Positions 16,803-26,840 of a stretch of 64,000 bases of DNA are shown in pieces (within the stretch, counting starts at the first letter, position 1; each line of letters begins with the position of its first letter). The DNA lies in the NCBI RefSeq assembly GCF_009856605.1, contig NZ_CP047242.1, positions 866,001 through 930,000 on the forward strand. The letters run 5' to 3'. Origin of the DNA: Trichormus variabilis 0441 (lineage in GTDB: Bacteria; Cyanobacteriota; Cyanobacteriia; Cyanobacteriales; Nostocaceae). The notes beneath the pieces are model-generated. The model did no database searches. It was given only the letters and a program-made list of their open reading frames with translations, and was not told the DNA's origin. A program made the translations under genes and the position numbers.

Positions 16803-19800
16803 ATGGAACCTATTGCAATTATTGGTATTGGTTGCCGTTTTCCTGGTGCGGATAGTCCGCAAGCATTTTGGCAATTGTTGTCTCAAGGAGTTGATGCGAT
16901 TACAGAAATACCGGCTGATCGTTGGAACATTGATGAGTTCTACGATCGCAATCCAGAAACTCCAGGAAAAATGAACTCCCGTTACGGCGGGTTTCTCTCC
17001 CAGGTCGATCGCTTCGATCCCCATTTTTTCGGTATTTCTCCGCGAGAAGCCTTATTAATGGATCCCCAACAAAGGCTGTTATTAGAAGTAGCTTGGGAAG
17101 CTTTAGAAGATGCGGGAATTGTCCGCGAACAACTGACTGGCTCAAAAACTGGCGTATTTGTCGGCATTTCCACCAATGATTATAGCCGCATCCATCCTGA
17201 GTTTGATAGCAATCCTCAAGGTTACGATCTCACCGGTAACTGTATTAATATTGCTGCGGGTCGTCTTTCCTATCTGTTTAACTTACGGGGGCCGAGTTTA
17301 GCTGTAGATACGGCTTGTTCCTCTTCTTTGGTGGCTGTGCATTTAGCTTGCCAAAGTATCTGGAATCAAGAGTCTAGCATGGCGATCGCCTCTGGAGTTA
17401 ATTTGGTTCTTTCTCCCATTGGTAATATTGCGTTAAGTAAACTGAAAGCCCTTTCTCCAGATGGACGCTGTAAAACCTTTGATGAAAGTGCCAATGGTTA
17501 TGTGCGGAGTGAAGGGGCTGGCTGTATTATTCTCAAACCTCTTGCCCAAGCATTAGCAAATCATGACCCCATCTATGCAGTCATCCGGGGTAGTGCCATT
17601 AACCATGATGGTCGCAGTAAAGGATTAACTGTTCCCTACGGGCCAGCCCAAGAAGCCTTGATACGTCAAGCATTGCAACAAGCACAAGTCCAGCCCAAAG
17701 AAATTAGTTATGTAGAACTACATGGAACCGGCACACCCTTGGGCGATCCGATTGAAGCTATGGCTATAGGTGCAGTCTTAGGGGAAGGACGAGACCCAGA
17801 CCATCCTTGTTTGGTAGGAGCAGTTAAAAGTAATATAGGACATCTAGAAGCAGCTGCGGGGATTGCTAGCATCATTAAAATGGCTCTTGCCCTCAAATAT
17901 CAACAAATTCCTCCCAGCCTGCATTTTCATCAACCTAATCCCTACATTCCTTTTGATCAGTTACCTTTACGGGTGCAGACTAGTCTCATTCCTTGGCCAA
18001 AAAGTCAGTATGGTGCGAAAGCCGGAGTTAGTTCTTTCGGATTTTCGGGAACTAATGCCCATGTGATTTTAGAAGCATATTCATCATTCAGCCCTACCGA
18101 GCAACCAACTAGCAAACTTCCCCATTTATTACCTTTATCAGCCCATACACCCGCAGCAGTGCAAACCCTAGCGCTAGGGTATCAAGACTTGATTAACGCA
18201 CAAAAACTGACTCCAGAATTTGTGCAGAATCTTTGCTATAGCGCTAGTGTCAGACGCACCCATCAGTCCTATCGTAGTGCCGTTGTTGTCAATTCTCCAG
18301 AAGACTTACCATCTTGTTTACAAGCCCTGACAACCGCAGATATTACCACCCAAGTAAAGCAGGCAAAACGCAAACACAAAGTTGCTTTTGTGTTTTCTGG
18401 ACAAGGCCCCCAGTGGTGGGCGATGGGACGGCAATTATTAGCCCAAGAACCTGTTTTTCGGGCAGTGATTGAGGAATGTGATACTTTAATTCAAAAGTAT
18501 GCCCAATGGTCATTATTAGCAGAGTTTGCCGTTCCTGAGTCTCACTCTCGCTTCCAAGAAACCGAAATTGCTCAACCTGCCTTGTTTGCATTGCAGGTTG
18601 GATTAGCCCATTTATGGCGTGCTTGGGGAATTGAACCCAAAGCCGTGGTAGGACATAGTTTAGGAGAAGTCGCTGCTGCCCATTTCGCCGGGGTTTTGAG
18701 TTTAGAAGATGCTATATATTTAATTTGTCACCGGGGACGGTTAATGCAGCAAGCCACTGGTAATGGCAAGATGCTAGCAGTGGAATTACCAGTTACTGAA
18801 GTTGAACCCTTATTAGCAGCTTGGGCTGGTAAATTGGAAATTGCCGCCATTAATAGTCCCACGGCAACGGTAATTTCTGGACAGTCTCAGGCATTGGAAG
18901 TATTTGTCACCCAACTGCAACAGCAACACCCCGATATTTTTTATAAAGAATTACCAGTTAATTATGCCTTCCATAGCCAACAAATGGCTCCCTTTGCTGA
19001 GGCTTTAGTTGAGAAATTATCACACATCCAACCCCAAACAGGTAGCCTAGCAATTTTCTCCACAGTGACAGGAGATAAACAAGCTGGTCAGAAATTTAAT
19101 GGTGATTATTGGGGTCAGAACCTCCGCCACACAGTTTGCTTTGCGCCAGCTTTGACAGCTTTGATTCAATCGGGCTATACCCAATTTATAGAAATTAGTC
19201 CACATCCCGTATTATCAGGATATATCAATGCTTGTTTGAAAAAGCAAGAAGTTGATGGGGTGGTCTTACCATCTTTAAAACGGGGTTTTGGAGAACGGGC
19301 AACCCTGTTGAAAAGTTTGGGGACACTTTACACCCTTGGTCACGCAGTAAATTGGCAGTCTTTATATCCTGATGGCTGCCAAATGGTGGATTTACCCCTT
19401 TATCCTTGGCAAAGAGAATCTTATTGGATCAGTGAATCTCAACCCCAATTTCAAAAAGCACAACCAGCCTCCTCTTTACTCAATTTATTACTAGCAGGAA
19501 AAACAGAACAACTCACCCAAGAATTAAGCAACCATCACCAGTTATCTCCTGAAGCTAAACAATTGATTCCCCAATTAATAGAATTATTAGCCACAGGAAA
19601 ATCTACAGCAAAAATTACTCAAGATTTAAGTAATGCCCGTTATGGAATTGAATGGCAACTTAGCCCTTTAACTGTAGATAATAAAATCTCTCAGGCTGAA
19701 AATTGGTTAATTTTTAGTGATAACCAAGGACTAGGAAAGGAATTAGCTGCTGTAGTTAATGACTCTTGTATTTTAGTTTCATCGGGTGAGAGTTACGAAA

Positions 19801-21650
19801 AATTATCATCCAGTCATTATCAAATTAATCCGCATCAAGCTGCTGATTTTCAAAAATTATTAACGGATATTTCTCAAACCGTAACCAAAGTAGTTTATCT
19901 ATGGGGGTTAGAAAATTCTCAAACTCAATGCTATAGTTTGCTGTATTTAGTACAAGCCTTAGCTAAAATTAACGGCAAAATTGCACCTAAACTGTGGATT
20001 GGTACACAACAAGCTCAAGCCGTCACCACCAGTTGTCATCCTGACTTTTCAGATCATGTGGAAAAGCTAACGCCAGACCTAACCCCCCAGCCCCCTTCCC
20101 TACTAGGGAAGGGGGAGAAATCAAAGCCTCTCTCCTTGCAGGGGAGAGGTTTGGAGAGGGGTTTTCCAGGTCCCGTGAAAAGTCAGAGTTGCCATCAAAT
20201 TAATGTTGCCCAAACTCCTTTATGGGGTATGGGTCAGGTCATAGCCCTAGAATATCCCCACCTTTGGGGAGGACTAATTGATTTTGGCAAGCAGGATGTT
20301 TTTGCAACTGCCATGATCGCAGAGATGACCGCAAAAACTGGAGAAGACCGGGTGGCATTTCGGGATGGTAAACGGTATGTTGCCCGCTTGATGCCTATTT
20401 CCGCCCCATTACCCACACCCCAACCCTTAATTAGTGATGGCAGTTATTTAATTACAGGTGGTTTAGGGGCTTTAGGACTCACTCTAGCAGAATGGTTGGT
20501 GCAACAGGGCGCGCGTCATTTAGTTTTAACTAGTCGTCAAGGGCTGTTAAATCAATCTGAGGAGAAACAACAAAAAATCCGTGCCTTAGAAAACCAAGGG
20601 GCAACTGTCAAAGTTGTAGCGGCTGATGTGAGTGATTATCAGCAAATGTCTCAACTATTTGCGGAAATACAGTTAAATTCTCCCAAGTTGCGTGGAATTA
20701 TTCACGCAGCCGGGGTATTAAATGATTGTTCGATTTCCCAAATGGATTGGGAAACCTTTGCCAAGGTATTTCAGCCCAAAGTTACAGGTGCATGGAATCT
20801 CCACCAACTCACCCAGGACTTATCTTTAGACTTCTTTGTTTGTTTTTCTTCCATGTCTGCACTACTGGGTTCGCGGGGTCAACTTCATTATGCTGCTGCC
20901 AACTCTTTCTTAGATGGGCTAATTTACCACCGTCAGACCTTAGGTTTACCAGGCTTAAGCATTAATTGGGGGCCTTGGGCTGAGGGAGGTATGGCTACCC
21001 AAGGTTATGAGGTGGGCTTAAAACGGATGGGGATTGAACCCTTAGAACCCACAGCCGCCCTGCAAGTCCTCGGTGGTTTGTTGGGGAGTGCATCGGTGCA
21101 GACGATGGTAGCAGCCATTAATTGGTCGGCTTTTGGGAAGATTGTTGCTGCCAAAGGACGAGTAGCTTTTTTAGCAGCACTATTGACCCAAGAAAGTCAA
21201 GATGGCAGCAATGGTGAGAGTTTTTGTCAAAAATTAGCAGCCGCACCCCTTCATAGACGAGCTGCTTTACTCACCACCCAAGTACAACAAGAAGTTGCCC
21301 AGGTATTAGGTCACAGTGGGTCTTATGTCCCGGAAATTGAGCAGGGCTTTTTCGATATGGGGATGGATTCTCTGATGTCTGTGCAATTGCGCCATCGTCT
21401 CGAAGCTTTGCTTGCTGTATCTCTACCCTCAACTTTGGTATTTGAATGCCCCTCTATTGGTGATGTGGTGAGTTATTTAATGCGGGAAGTGTTTGCTTGG
21501 CAACTCGATGGTAGTGATGGGTCTGCGATGGAATCACCAGCCAGCCTAGTTATAGAAAATACGATCGCCCAACTAGAGGGATTATCCACAGCAGAAACTG
21601 AAGCCCTGATGGAACAAGAAATCGCCGAATTACAAGCATTGCTGTCTTAA
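16803..21650 (+). CDS. Type I polyketide synthase 1: KS-AT-KR-ACP (1615 aa)
   Basis: Ketosynthase about 1-425: active Cys172 in DTACSSS, His in ELHGTGTPLGDP and in SNIGHLEAAAG. Acyltransferase about 525-850: GQGPQWWAMG and active Ser about 619 in GHSLGE; YAFHS points to malonyl-CoA. Ketoreductase about 1180-1400: NADPH loop TGGLGALG at about 1212, then FSSMSALLG and YAAANSFLD with the catalytic Ser and Tyr. Carrier domain about 1480-1560 with Ser1523 in GMDSLMSV. There is no DH or ER, so it should make a beta-hydroxyacyl product. PKS 2 follows 14 bp later with a clear AAGGAGAAA ribosome site, so the two are one operon. The AT-KR linker carries an in-frame intergenic repeat (20076-20178). Confidence 0.95.
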   Translation: MEPIAIIGIGCRFPGADSPQAFWQLLSQGVDAITEIPADRWNIDEFYDRNPETPGKMNSRYGGFLSQVDRFDPHFFGISPREALLMDPQQRLLLEVAWEALEDAGIVREQLTGSKTGVFVGISTNDYSRIHPEFDSNPQGYDLTGNCINIAAGRLSYLFNLRGPSLAVDTACSSSLVAVHLACQSIWNQESSMAIASGVNLVLSPIGNIALSKLKALSPDGRCKTFDESANGYVRSEGAGCIILKPLAQALANHDPIYAVIRGSAINHDGRSKGLTVPYGPAQEALIRQALQQAQVQPKEISYVELHGTGTPLGDPIEAMAIGAVLGEGRDPDHPCLVGAVKSNIGHLEAAAGIASIIKMALALKYQQIPPSLHFHQPNPYIPFDQLPLRVQTSLIPWPKSQYGAKAGVSSFGFSGTNAHVILEAYSSFSPTEQPTSKLPHLLPLSAHTPAAVQTLALGYQDLINAQKLTPEFVQNLCYSASVRRTHQSYRSAVVVNSPEDLPSCLQALTTADITTQVKQAKRKHKVAFVFSGQGPQWWAMGRQLLAQEPVFRAVIEECDTLIQKYAQWSLLAEFAVPESHSRFQETEIAQPALFALQVGLAHLWRAWGIEPKAVVGHSLGEVAAAHFAGVLSLEDAIYLICHRGRLMQQATGNGKMLAVELPVTEVEPLLAAWAGKLEIAAINSPTATVISGQSQALEVFVTQLQQQHPDIFYKELPVNYAFHSQQMAPFAEALVEKLSHIQPQTGSLAIFSTVTGDKQAGQKFNGDYWGQNLRHTVCFAPALTALIQSGYTQFIEISPHPVLSGYINACLKKQEVDGVVLPSLKRGFGERATLLKSLGTLYTLGHAVNWQSLYPDGCQMVDLPLYPWQRESYWISESQPQFQKAQPASSLLNLLLAGKTEQLTQELSNHHQLSPEAKQLIPQLIELLATGKSTAKITQDLSNARYGIEWQLSPLTVDNKISQAENWLIFSDNQGLGKELAAVVNDSCILVSSGESYEKLSSSHYQINPHQAADFQKLLTDISQTVTKVVYLWGLENSQTQCYSLLYLVQALAKINGKIAPKLWIGTQQAQAVTTSCHPDFSDHVEKLTPDLTPQPPSLLGKGEKSKPLSLQGRGLERGFPGPVKSQSCHQINVAQTPLWGMGQVIALEYPHLWGGLIDFGKQDVFATAMIAEMTAKTGEDRVAFRDGKRYVARLMPISAPLPTPQPLISDGSYLITGGLGALGLTLAEWLVQQGARHLVLTSRQGLLNQSEEKQQKIRALENQGATVKVVAADVSDYQQMSQLFAEIQLNSPKLRGIIHAAGVLNDCSISQMDWETFAKVFQPKVTGAWNLHQLTQDLSLDFFVCFSSMSALLGSRGQLHYAAANSFLDGLIYHRQTLGLPGLSINWGPWAEGGMATQGYEVGLKRMGIEPLEPTAALQVLGGLLGSASVQTMVAAINWSAFGKIVAAKGRVAFLAALLTQESQDGSNGESFCQKLAAAPLHRRAALLTTQVQQEVAQVLGHSGSYVPEIEQGFFDMGMDSLMSVQLRHRLEALLAVSLPSTLVFECPSIGDVVSYLMREVFAWQLDGSDGSAMESPASLVIENTIAQLEGLSTAETEALMEQEIAELQALLS
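20076..20178 (+). repeat. Intergenic palindromic repeat translated in frame inside PKS 1
   Basis: The sequence GACCTAACCCCCCAGCCCCC with its near inverse GGGAAGGGGG, then GCCTCTCTCCTTGCAGGGG and GGTTTGGAGAGGGGTTTT, is the same family of repeat seen between genes at 26530-26762 and 34998-35253. Here it lies inside the open frame and adds about 34 residues (LTPQPPSLLGKG, PLSLQGRGLERGF) between the AT and KR domains without breaking it. Confidence 0.85.
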
Positions 21651-21664
21651 AGGAGAAATTTTAA

Positions 21665-24600
21665 ATGCAAACTCAAGACTTAACACCTTTACAAAAAGCT
21701 ATTATTGCCCTGAAAGAAGCCCGTACAAAGATTGAAAGCTTAGAACGGACACAAAGTGAACCAATCGCCATTGTGGGCATGGGTTGTCGTTTTCCTGGGG
21801 ATGCCAACAACCCAGAAAAATTTTGGGAGTTATTGCATCAAGGAAAAAATGGCATTACCACAGTACCGCCCCAACGGTGGGATATTGATGCCTATTACGA
21901 TGATGATCCTGATGTTCCCAATAAAATGTATGCCCGTCATGGGGGCTTTATTAACAACGTTGATCAGTTTGATCCGCAGTTTTTTGGCATTACCCCCAGA
22001 GAAGCGATCGCCCTTGACCCCCAACAACGGCTATTGTTAGAAGTAAGTTGGGAAGCCCTAGAAAATGCGGGAATTGCCCCACAAAAGCTGACAGGTACGC
22101 AAACAGGGGTGTTTGTCGGTATTGGTATAGATGACTATGCTAAACGGCAAATTAAACATCACATTCCCATTGATGCCTATACGGGATCGGGCAATGCTTT
22201 TTGTTTTGCGGCAGGACGTTTATCTTATCTTTTGGGATTGCAAGGGCCGAGTTTAGCCATTGATACAGCTTGTTCTACCTCTTTAGTCACCATTCATTTG
22301 GCTTGTCAAAGTTTACGCAATGGTGAGTGTAACTTGGCTTTAGCCGGGGGCGTGAGTTTAATGCTGTCCCCCGAAGTTACCCTGTATTTATCTAAAACCC
22401 GCGCCCTTTCTCCTGATGGTCGTTGTAAAACCTTTGACCGAGATGCCAATGGCTATGTACGCGGTGAAGGTTGTGGGATGGTAGTTCTCAAACGTCTCAG
22501 TAGTGCCGTTGCTGATGGAGATCATATTTTAGCGGTAATTCGTGGCTCGGCAGTTAATCAAGATGGTGCTAGCAGTGGGTTGACGGTTCCTAATGGGACA
22601 GCTCAACAAGCAGTGATTCGTCAAGCTTTGGCTAATGCCAAGGTGACACCAGAACAAATTAGCTATCTGGAAGCCCACGGGACGGGAACTGCTTTGGGCG
22701 ATCCCATTGAAGTGCGGGCTATTGATAATGTTTTTGGTAAAGGACGTTCCCCAAATCATCCCCTGATTCTCGGTTCGGTGAAAACCAATATTGGTCACTT
22801 AGAAATCGCTGCCGGTATGGCAAGTTTGTTGAAAGTGATCTTATCCTTGCAACATCAAGAAATTCCCCCCCATCTTCATTTTCAAGAACTCAACCCCGAT
22901 TTAGCTGCTTCGGCCAAGTCTTTAAAGATTCCTACCAGCGTTATTCCTTGGCAACCTACAGAACAACCGAGAATGGCGGGAATTAGTTCATTTGGGTTAA
23001 GTGGAACTAATGCTCATATCATTATTGAAGAACCACCCCAGTTAACGGTTACTCAGGCGGAAGTCGATCGCCCGCTTCATGTTTTAATGTTATCGGCAAA
23101 AAGTGAAGCTGCTTTACACACCTTAGCTGCTGATTGGGAAAATTTGTTACGCAACCATCCCGAAACGAATTTTGCCGATTTGGCATTTAGTGCCAATACC
23201 GGAAGGGGAAGCTTTAATCATCGCTTGGCAATCGTCGCCCAATCAACCGCACAAGCAAGGCAAAATTTAGCCGCTTTTAATCAAAAACAACCATCCTTGA
23301 ACGTTTTCAGTCAAGAAGTAGAAAAAGGACGACAACCGAAAATAGCCTTTTTATTCACCGGACAAGGATCTCAATATGTGGGTATGGGCAGACAACTCTA
23401 TGAAACCCAACCCACATTCCGTCAAGCGTTAGACGAATGCGATCGCTTATTACAACCTTACTTAAAAGAATCCCTATTAAGTGTTTTATATCCCCAAACT
23501 CCAACAGCCAACCCCCTAGTAAACCAAACAGCTTATACCCAAACTGCCTTATTTGCTATTGAGTATGCTTTGTGTAAACTATGGCAATCATGGGGCATTC
23601 AACCCCAAGGAGTCTTGGGTCATAGCGTAGGTGAATATGTAGCGGCTTGCATCGCTGGAGTATATAGTCTCCAAGAAGGCATAGAATTAATTGCCCAACG
23701 GGGACAACTAATGCAGGCGTTACCCCAAACAGGGACGATGGCGGCTGTATTTGCCCCTGTGGAAACAGTGGCCAGAGCGATCGCTCCTTACGGAAATGAA
23801 GTAACGATTGCTACTATTAATAGCCCGGAAAATGTGGTAATTTCTGGGGTGAAAGCAGCGATCGCTGCGGTACAAGCTGATTTGATTGCCCAGGGAATTG
23901 ATGTCCGTCCTCTGCAAGTCTCCCACGCCTTTCATTCTCCCATGATGGAACCCATGTTAGGAGAATTTAAACAAGTAGCAGCGAAGATTAATTACCAAAC
24001 TCCTCGCATTGATTGGATTTCTAGCGTTACAGGGGCAGAGATTACCCACAGTATCGATGCAGAATATTGGTGTCAGCAAATACGTGACTGTGTGCAGTTT
24101 GCACCTGCGATCGCCACATTAGCCCAACAAGGTTATGATTTGTTGATGGAAATTGGCCCCCATCCTGTTTTAACTAGATTGGGAAAACAAACTTTATCTG
24201 ATCCCCAAATCCTCTGGCTATCATCTCTGCATCGAGAACAAGACAATTGGCAATCTTTATTACAAAGTGTTGCCACCTTATCAGTTCATGGAGTAGCACT
24301 TGATTGGTCTGGGTTTGAGCAAGATTATGTTCGTCGTCGTCTGCTTGTACCTACCTATCCTTTCCAAAGACAACGGTATTGGTTAGCCGAAACAGAATTT
24401 ATTCAACCAGAAGTTGTACCTGTTGCTGCCATTTCCCCAGAAACATCAAAAATTGTTGCAGCCACAGAAACCTTAGAAAGCCAGATTCTCTCGTTAGTAG
24501 CGAAGATTACGGGGATGAATCCTCAACAACTCAGTCTGGATGCCACTTTAGAAGGGGGTTTAGGCTTAGACTCAATTATGATGACCCAATTAATGAATGG

Positions 24601-26428
24601 GATTATCAAATTTATTCCCCCAGGACAAAGAGAAAGTTTCCATCAGGTATTTTCGCTGCGGGATTTAATGCAAATATCCAATTTAGGAGAACTATTAAAG
24701 GTTCTAGAACCCTGGCAAACTGTTGATTTACAAGAGACAACAGCAGTTGATGTAATCCCATCTGCTGATATTCCCACAATAGATCAGACAAGTGACGTTG
24801 TAGACATTCTCCATAGTCAATTACCCTTATTAGTGAGTTACTGGAGTCTCAATTCCAATAGCTTGTTTACTAAGGTACAAGTTGCAGGAGATTTTAACCT
24901 AGAAATTGCTCAACACAGTTGGCAAAAACTGATAGATAGACATCCCATGTTAAGGGCGCGGTTTCACATTCCCCAAGGGGCAACAAGCTTTGCAGACTAT
25001 CAGCTGCAAGTGTTGAAAAATCCCAGCCCTCCGGCTATTCCCCTCAAGGATATCAGACATCTTGCCTCTGAGGAACAAACACAAGCGATCGCTCAAGAAG
25101 TACACCATTGGTTAAATTATCGCTGGTCATTAACCCAATGGCCACTACATAAGTTCTCAGTGTTACAACTATCTGATTCAGTCTATCAAATGTTCTTGGG
25201 GAATGAACATTTGATTGCTGATGGTTTGAGTAATCATGTAATTATCCGAGAATTTCTGGAAATATACCGCGCTTGTATTGATCAAGATACCCCTGACCTT
25301 CCCCCGGCTTTATCAGTCGCTGATTATCAAGCCCAGGTGCAAGCAATGAACGCTTGGCAAGATGTTGATGAAGACCGAGCTTTAGCAGCATACAACAACT
25401 CTCAACGTCACACTGCTTACCTGTGGAATCCCCAACAACAGATTCGTCAGCAAACTCCTTTATTTGATAATCAAAAATATATCCTGTCTGCGGAAACCAC
25501 TGCCAAGTTAATCACCAAAACTCGTGAATGGCGAGTACCGATGAATACCCTCCTCTTAGGGGCATTTATTCAAACTGTGTCCAAATTGGATACCACCTCA
25601 GAAAAAATTGGTATTCAAATCCCTACAAGTGGTCGGGTGTATCCGGGAGTGGATGCGTCAGGAGTAATTAGTAGTTTTGCTCAAAATTTAGCCCTGAGTT
25701 TTACCCCACCCCAAGCCCAACAAGATTGGCAGACATTTCTTACCGAAATTCAGCAAACGGTACAACAACATATTGGTAGTGGTTTAGACAGAGCTCAAAC
25801 CAGACAGATGGGAGTAATTTTCCGGGATAGTTTCGTCTTAGAAAATGGCAGGATTCCAGACCACAGCCTTTCGTTAATCCAAGGAGCTTTAAAATCTAAC
25901 TTGTATTTGCCTTATACAGGTCAAACCCACATTCATCATTACTATGGGTCTTTATCTGTGACTGAGTATCAAGCAGGAGGGATGAATGCTTCCGGAACAA
26001 TTGATATTTTGCAAGAAATTTTTGATAGTCGTCTGCACTTGTTTGCTAGCTACGATAGCAACACCTTTGATTTGTCTGTAATTGATAGTTTGATGAAATC
26101 CTATCTAGCACAAATTGAAGAATTAGCTACCTTACCAATTGAAGAACAAGTTTCCTCAGCGTTTGTCTCTCCTATTTTTATCAATAAAGATATTGGGAAA
26201 AACTTACGCCAAATTACTTCTGAAATTTGCCATTGGGCAATTGAAGAATCAGAAATGAGTGATGATTTGGAAGCGGATTTAGGACTCGATTCTTTAGAGC
26301 TAATTCGTTTGGTGACTCGCTTAGAAAGTGTGTATGGCAAAAATTATCGTCAATGCCTCCTGAATTGCCGCACTTTAGAGGAGATGGTGGTTGTTTTGAG
26401 TGCTGAATCCCTAGCTATCAGTGCTTAG
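21665..26428 (+). CDS. Type I PKS 2: KS-AT-ACP-condensation-like-ACP (1587 aa)
   Basis: A short helical docking segment (1-32) precedes a ketosynthase (about 33-455, Cys203 in DTACSTS, EAHGTGTALGDP, TNIGHLE). Acyltransferase about 555-880: GQGSQYVGMG, Ser654 in GHSVGE, and SHAFHSPM, typical of malonyl specificity. Carrier 1 has Ser970 in LGLDSIMM. Residues of about 1050-1480 form a condensation-like acyltransferase with an HxxxDG motif, EHLIADG, at about 1182. Carrier 2 has Ser1543 in LGLDSLELI. There is no reductive domain, so the module would leave a beta-keto group. A condensation-like domain between two carriers is unusual in a PKS: it could join the acyl chain on one carrier to an amine or hydroxyl on the other. 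It ends 412 bp before the NRPS gene. Confidence 0.92.
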   Translation: MQTQDLTPLQKAIIALKEARTKIESLERTQSEPIAIVGMGCRFPGDANNPEKFWELLHQGKNGITTVPPQRWDIDAYYDDDPDVPNKMYARHGGFINNVDQFDPQFFGITPREAIALDPQQRLLLEVSWEALENAGIAPQKLTGTQTGVFVGIGIDDYAKRQIKHHIPIDAYTGSGNAFCFAAGRLSYLLGLQGPSLAIDTACSTSLVTIHLACQSLRNGECNLALAGGVSLMLSPEVTLYLSKTRALSPDGRCKTFDRDANGYVRGEGCGMVVLKRLSSAVADGDHILAVIRGSAVNQDGASSGLTVPNGTAQQAVIRQALANAKVTPEQISYLEAHGTGTALGDPIEVRAIDNVFGKGRSPNHPLILGSVKTNIGHLEIAAGMASLLKVILSLQHQEIPPHLHFQELNPDLAASAKSLKIPTSVIPWQPTEQPRMAGISSFGLSGTNAHIIIEEPPQLTVTQAEVDRPLHVLMLSAKSEAALHTLAADWENLLRNHPETNFADLAFSANTGRGSFNHRLAIVAQSTAQARQNLAAFNQKQPSLNVFSQEVEKGRQPKIAFLFTGQGSQYVGMGRQLYETQPTFRQALDECDRLLQPYLKESLLSVLYPQTPTANPLVNQTAYTQTALFAIEYALCKLWQSWGIQPQGVLGHSVGEYVAACIAGVYSLQEGIELIAQRGQLMQALPQTGTMAAVFAPVETVARAIAPYGNEVTIATINSPENVVISGVKAAIAAVQADLIAQGIDVRPLQVSHAFHSPMMEPMLGEFKQVAAKINYQTPRIDWISSVTGAEITHSIDAEYWCQQIRDCVQFAPAIATLAQQGYDLLMEIGPHPVLTRLGKQTLSDPQILWLSSLHREQDNWQSLLQSVATLSVHGVALDWSGFEQDYVRRRLLVPTYPFQRQRYWLAETEFIQPEVVPVAAISPETSKIVAATETLESQILSLVAKITGMNPQQLSLDATLEGGLGLDSIMMTQLMNGIIKFIPPGQRESFHQVFSLRDLMQISNLGELLKVLEPWQTVDLQETTAVDVIPSADIPTIDQTSDVVDILHSQLPLLVSYWSLNSNSLFTKVQVAGDFNLEIAQHSWQKLIDRHPMLRARFHIPQGATSFADYQLQVLKNPSPPAIPLKDIRHLASEEQTQAIAQEVHHWLNYRWSLTQWPLHKFSVLQLSDSVYQMFLGNEHLIADGLSNHVIIREFLEIYRACIDQDTPDLPPALSVADYQAQVQAMNAWQDVDEDRALAAYNNSQRHTAYLWNPQQQIRQQTPLFDNQKYILSAETTAKLITKTREWRVPMNTLLLGAFIQTVSKLDTTSEKIGIQIPTSGRVYPGVDASGVISSFAQNLALSFTPPQAQQDWQTFLTEIQQTVQQHIGSGLDRAQTRQMGVIFRDSFVLENGRIPDHSLSLIQGALKSNLYLPYTGQTHIHHYYGSLSVTEYQAGGMNASGTIDILQEIFDSRLHLFASYDSNTFDLSVIDSLMKSYLAQIEELATLPIEEQVSSAFVSPIFINKDIGKNLRQITSEICHWAIEESEMSDDLEADLGLDSLELIRLVTRLESVYGKNYRQCLLNCRTLEEMVVVLSAESLAISA

Positions 26429-26434
26429 GAACCA

Positions 26435-26478
26435 GAAACCGGGTTTTATCTATTCCCACTTACTGTAAACCCGGTTTC
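26435..26478. repeat. Perfect 12-bp inverted repeat after PKS 2
   Basis: The arms GAAACCGGGTTT (26435-26446) and AAACCCGGTTTC (26467-26478) are perfect inverse copies with a 20-base loop, starting 7 bp after the stop of PKS 2. It could attenuate or end transcription. No clean T-run follows, and similar hairpins are common repeats in cyanobacteria, so it is not called a terminator. Confidence 0.75.
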
Positions 26479-26529
26479 GTTGGTTTTGAGCAACACCATT
26501 TTTAATGAGGTACAAAAAACAATAATTAA

Positions 26530-26762
26530 AATGTGAGTTCGACAAATCTTTTTTGACCTCTCCCCCAACCCCTCTCCGGCGCGGAGAGGGGAGTAAAGAC
26601 CAAGATATATAGAGGAAAAATGAAGGTTTTAAAGCCTCTCTCCTTGCAGGGGAGCCAGTGCGTTGGGCGGCTTTGCCGACTTGTTCGCGCAGCGTTCCCG
26701 AAGGGTAGCAACTGGCGTGAGAGGTTTGGAGAGGGGTTTTTTATATTCGTCGAACTCACATT
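26530..26762. mobile_element. MITE-like element with inverted ends and a candidate 8-bp target duplication
   Basis: The ends ATGTGAGTTCGAC and GTCGAACTCACAT are perfect inverse copies. The bases immediately outside are TAATTAAA on both sides, an 8-bp direct repeat expected of target-site duplication. The interior has palindromes of the CCTCTCC/GGAGAGG family plus a nested GC-rich block. There is no open frame of note. A related element in the opposite orientation is at 34998-35253. Confidence 0.75.
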
Positions 26763-26840
26763 AATTAAACGCAGAGAAACGCAGATAAATTTGTATTCCA
26801 ACAGACTAGTAAACGCTATATTAGCAAGGATATTTTTAAT

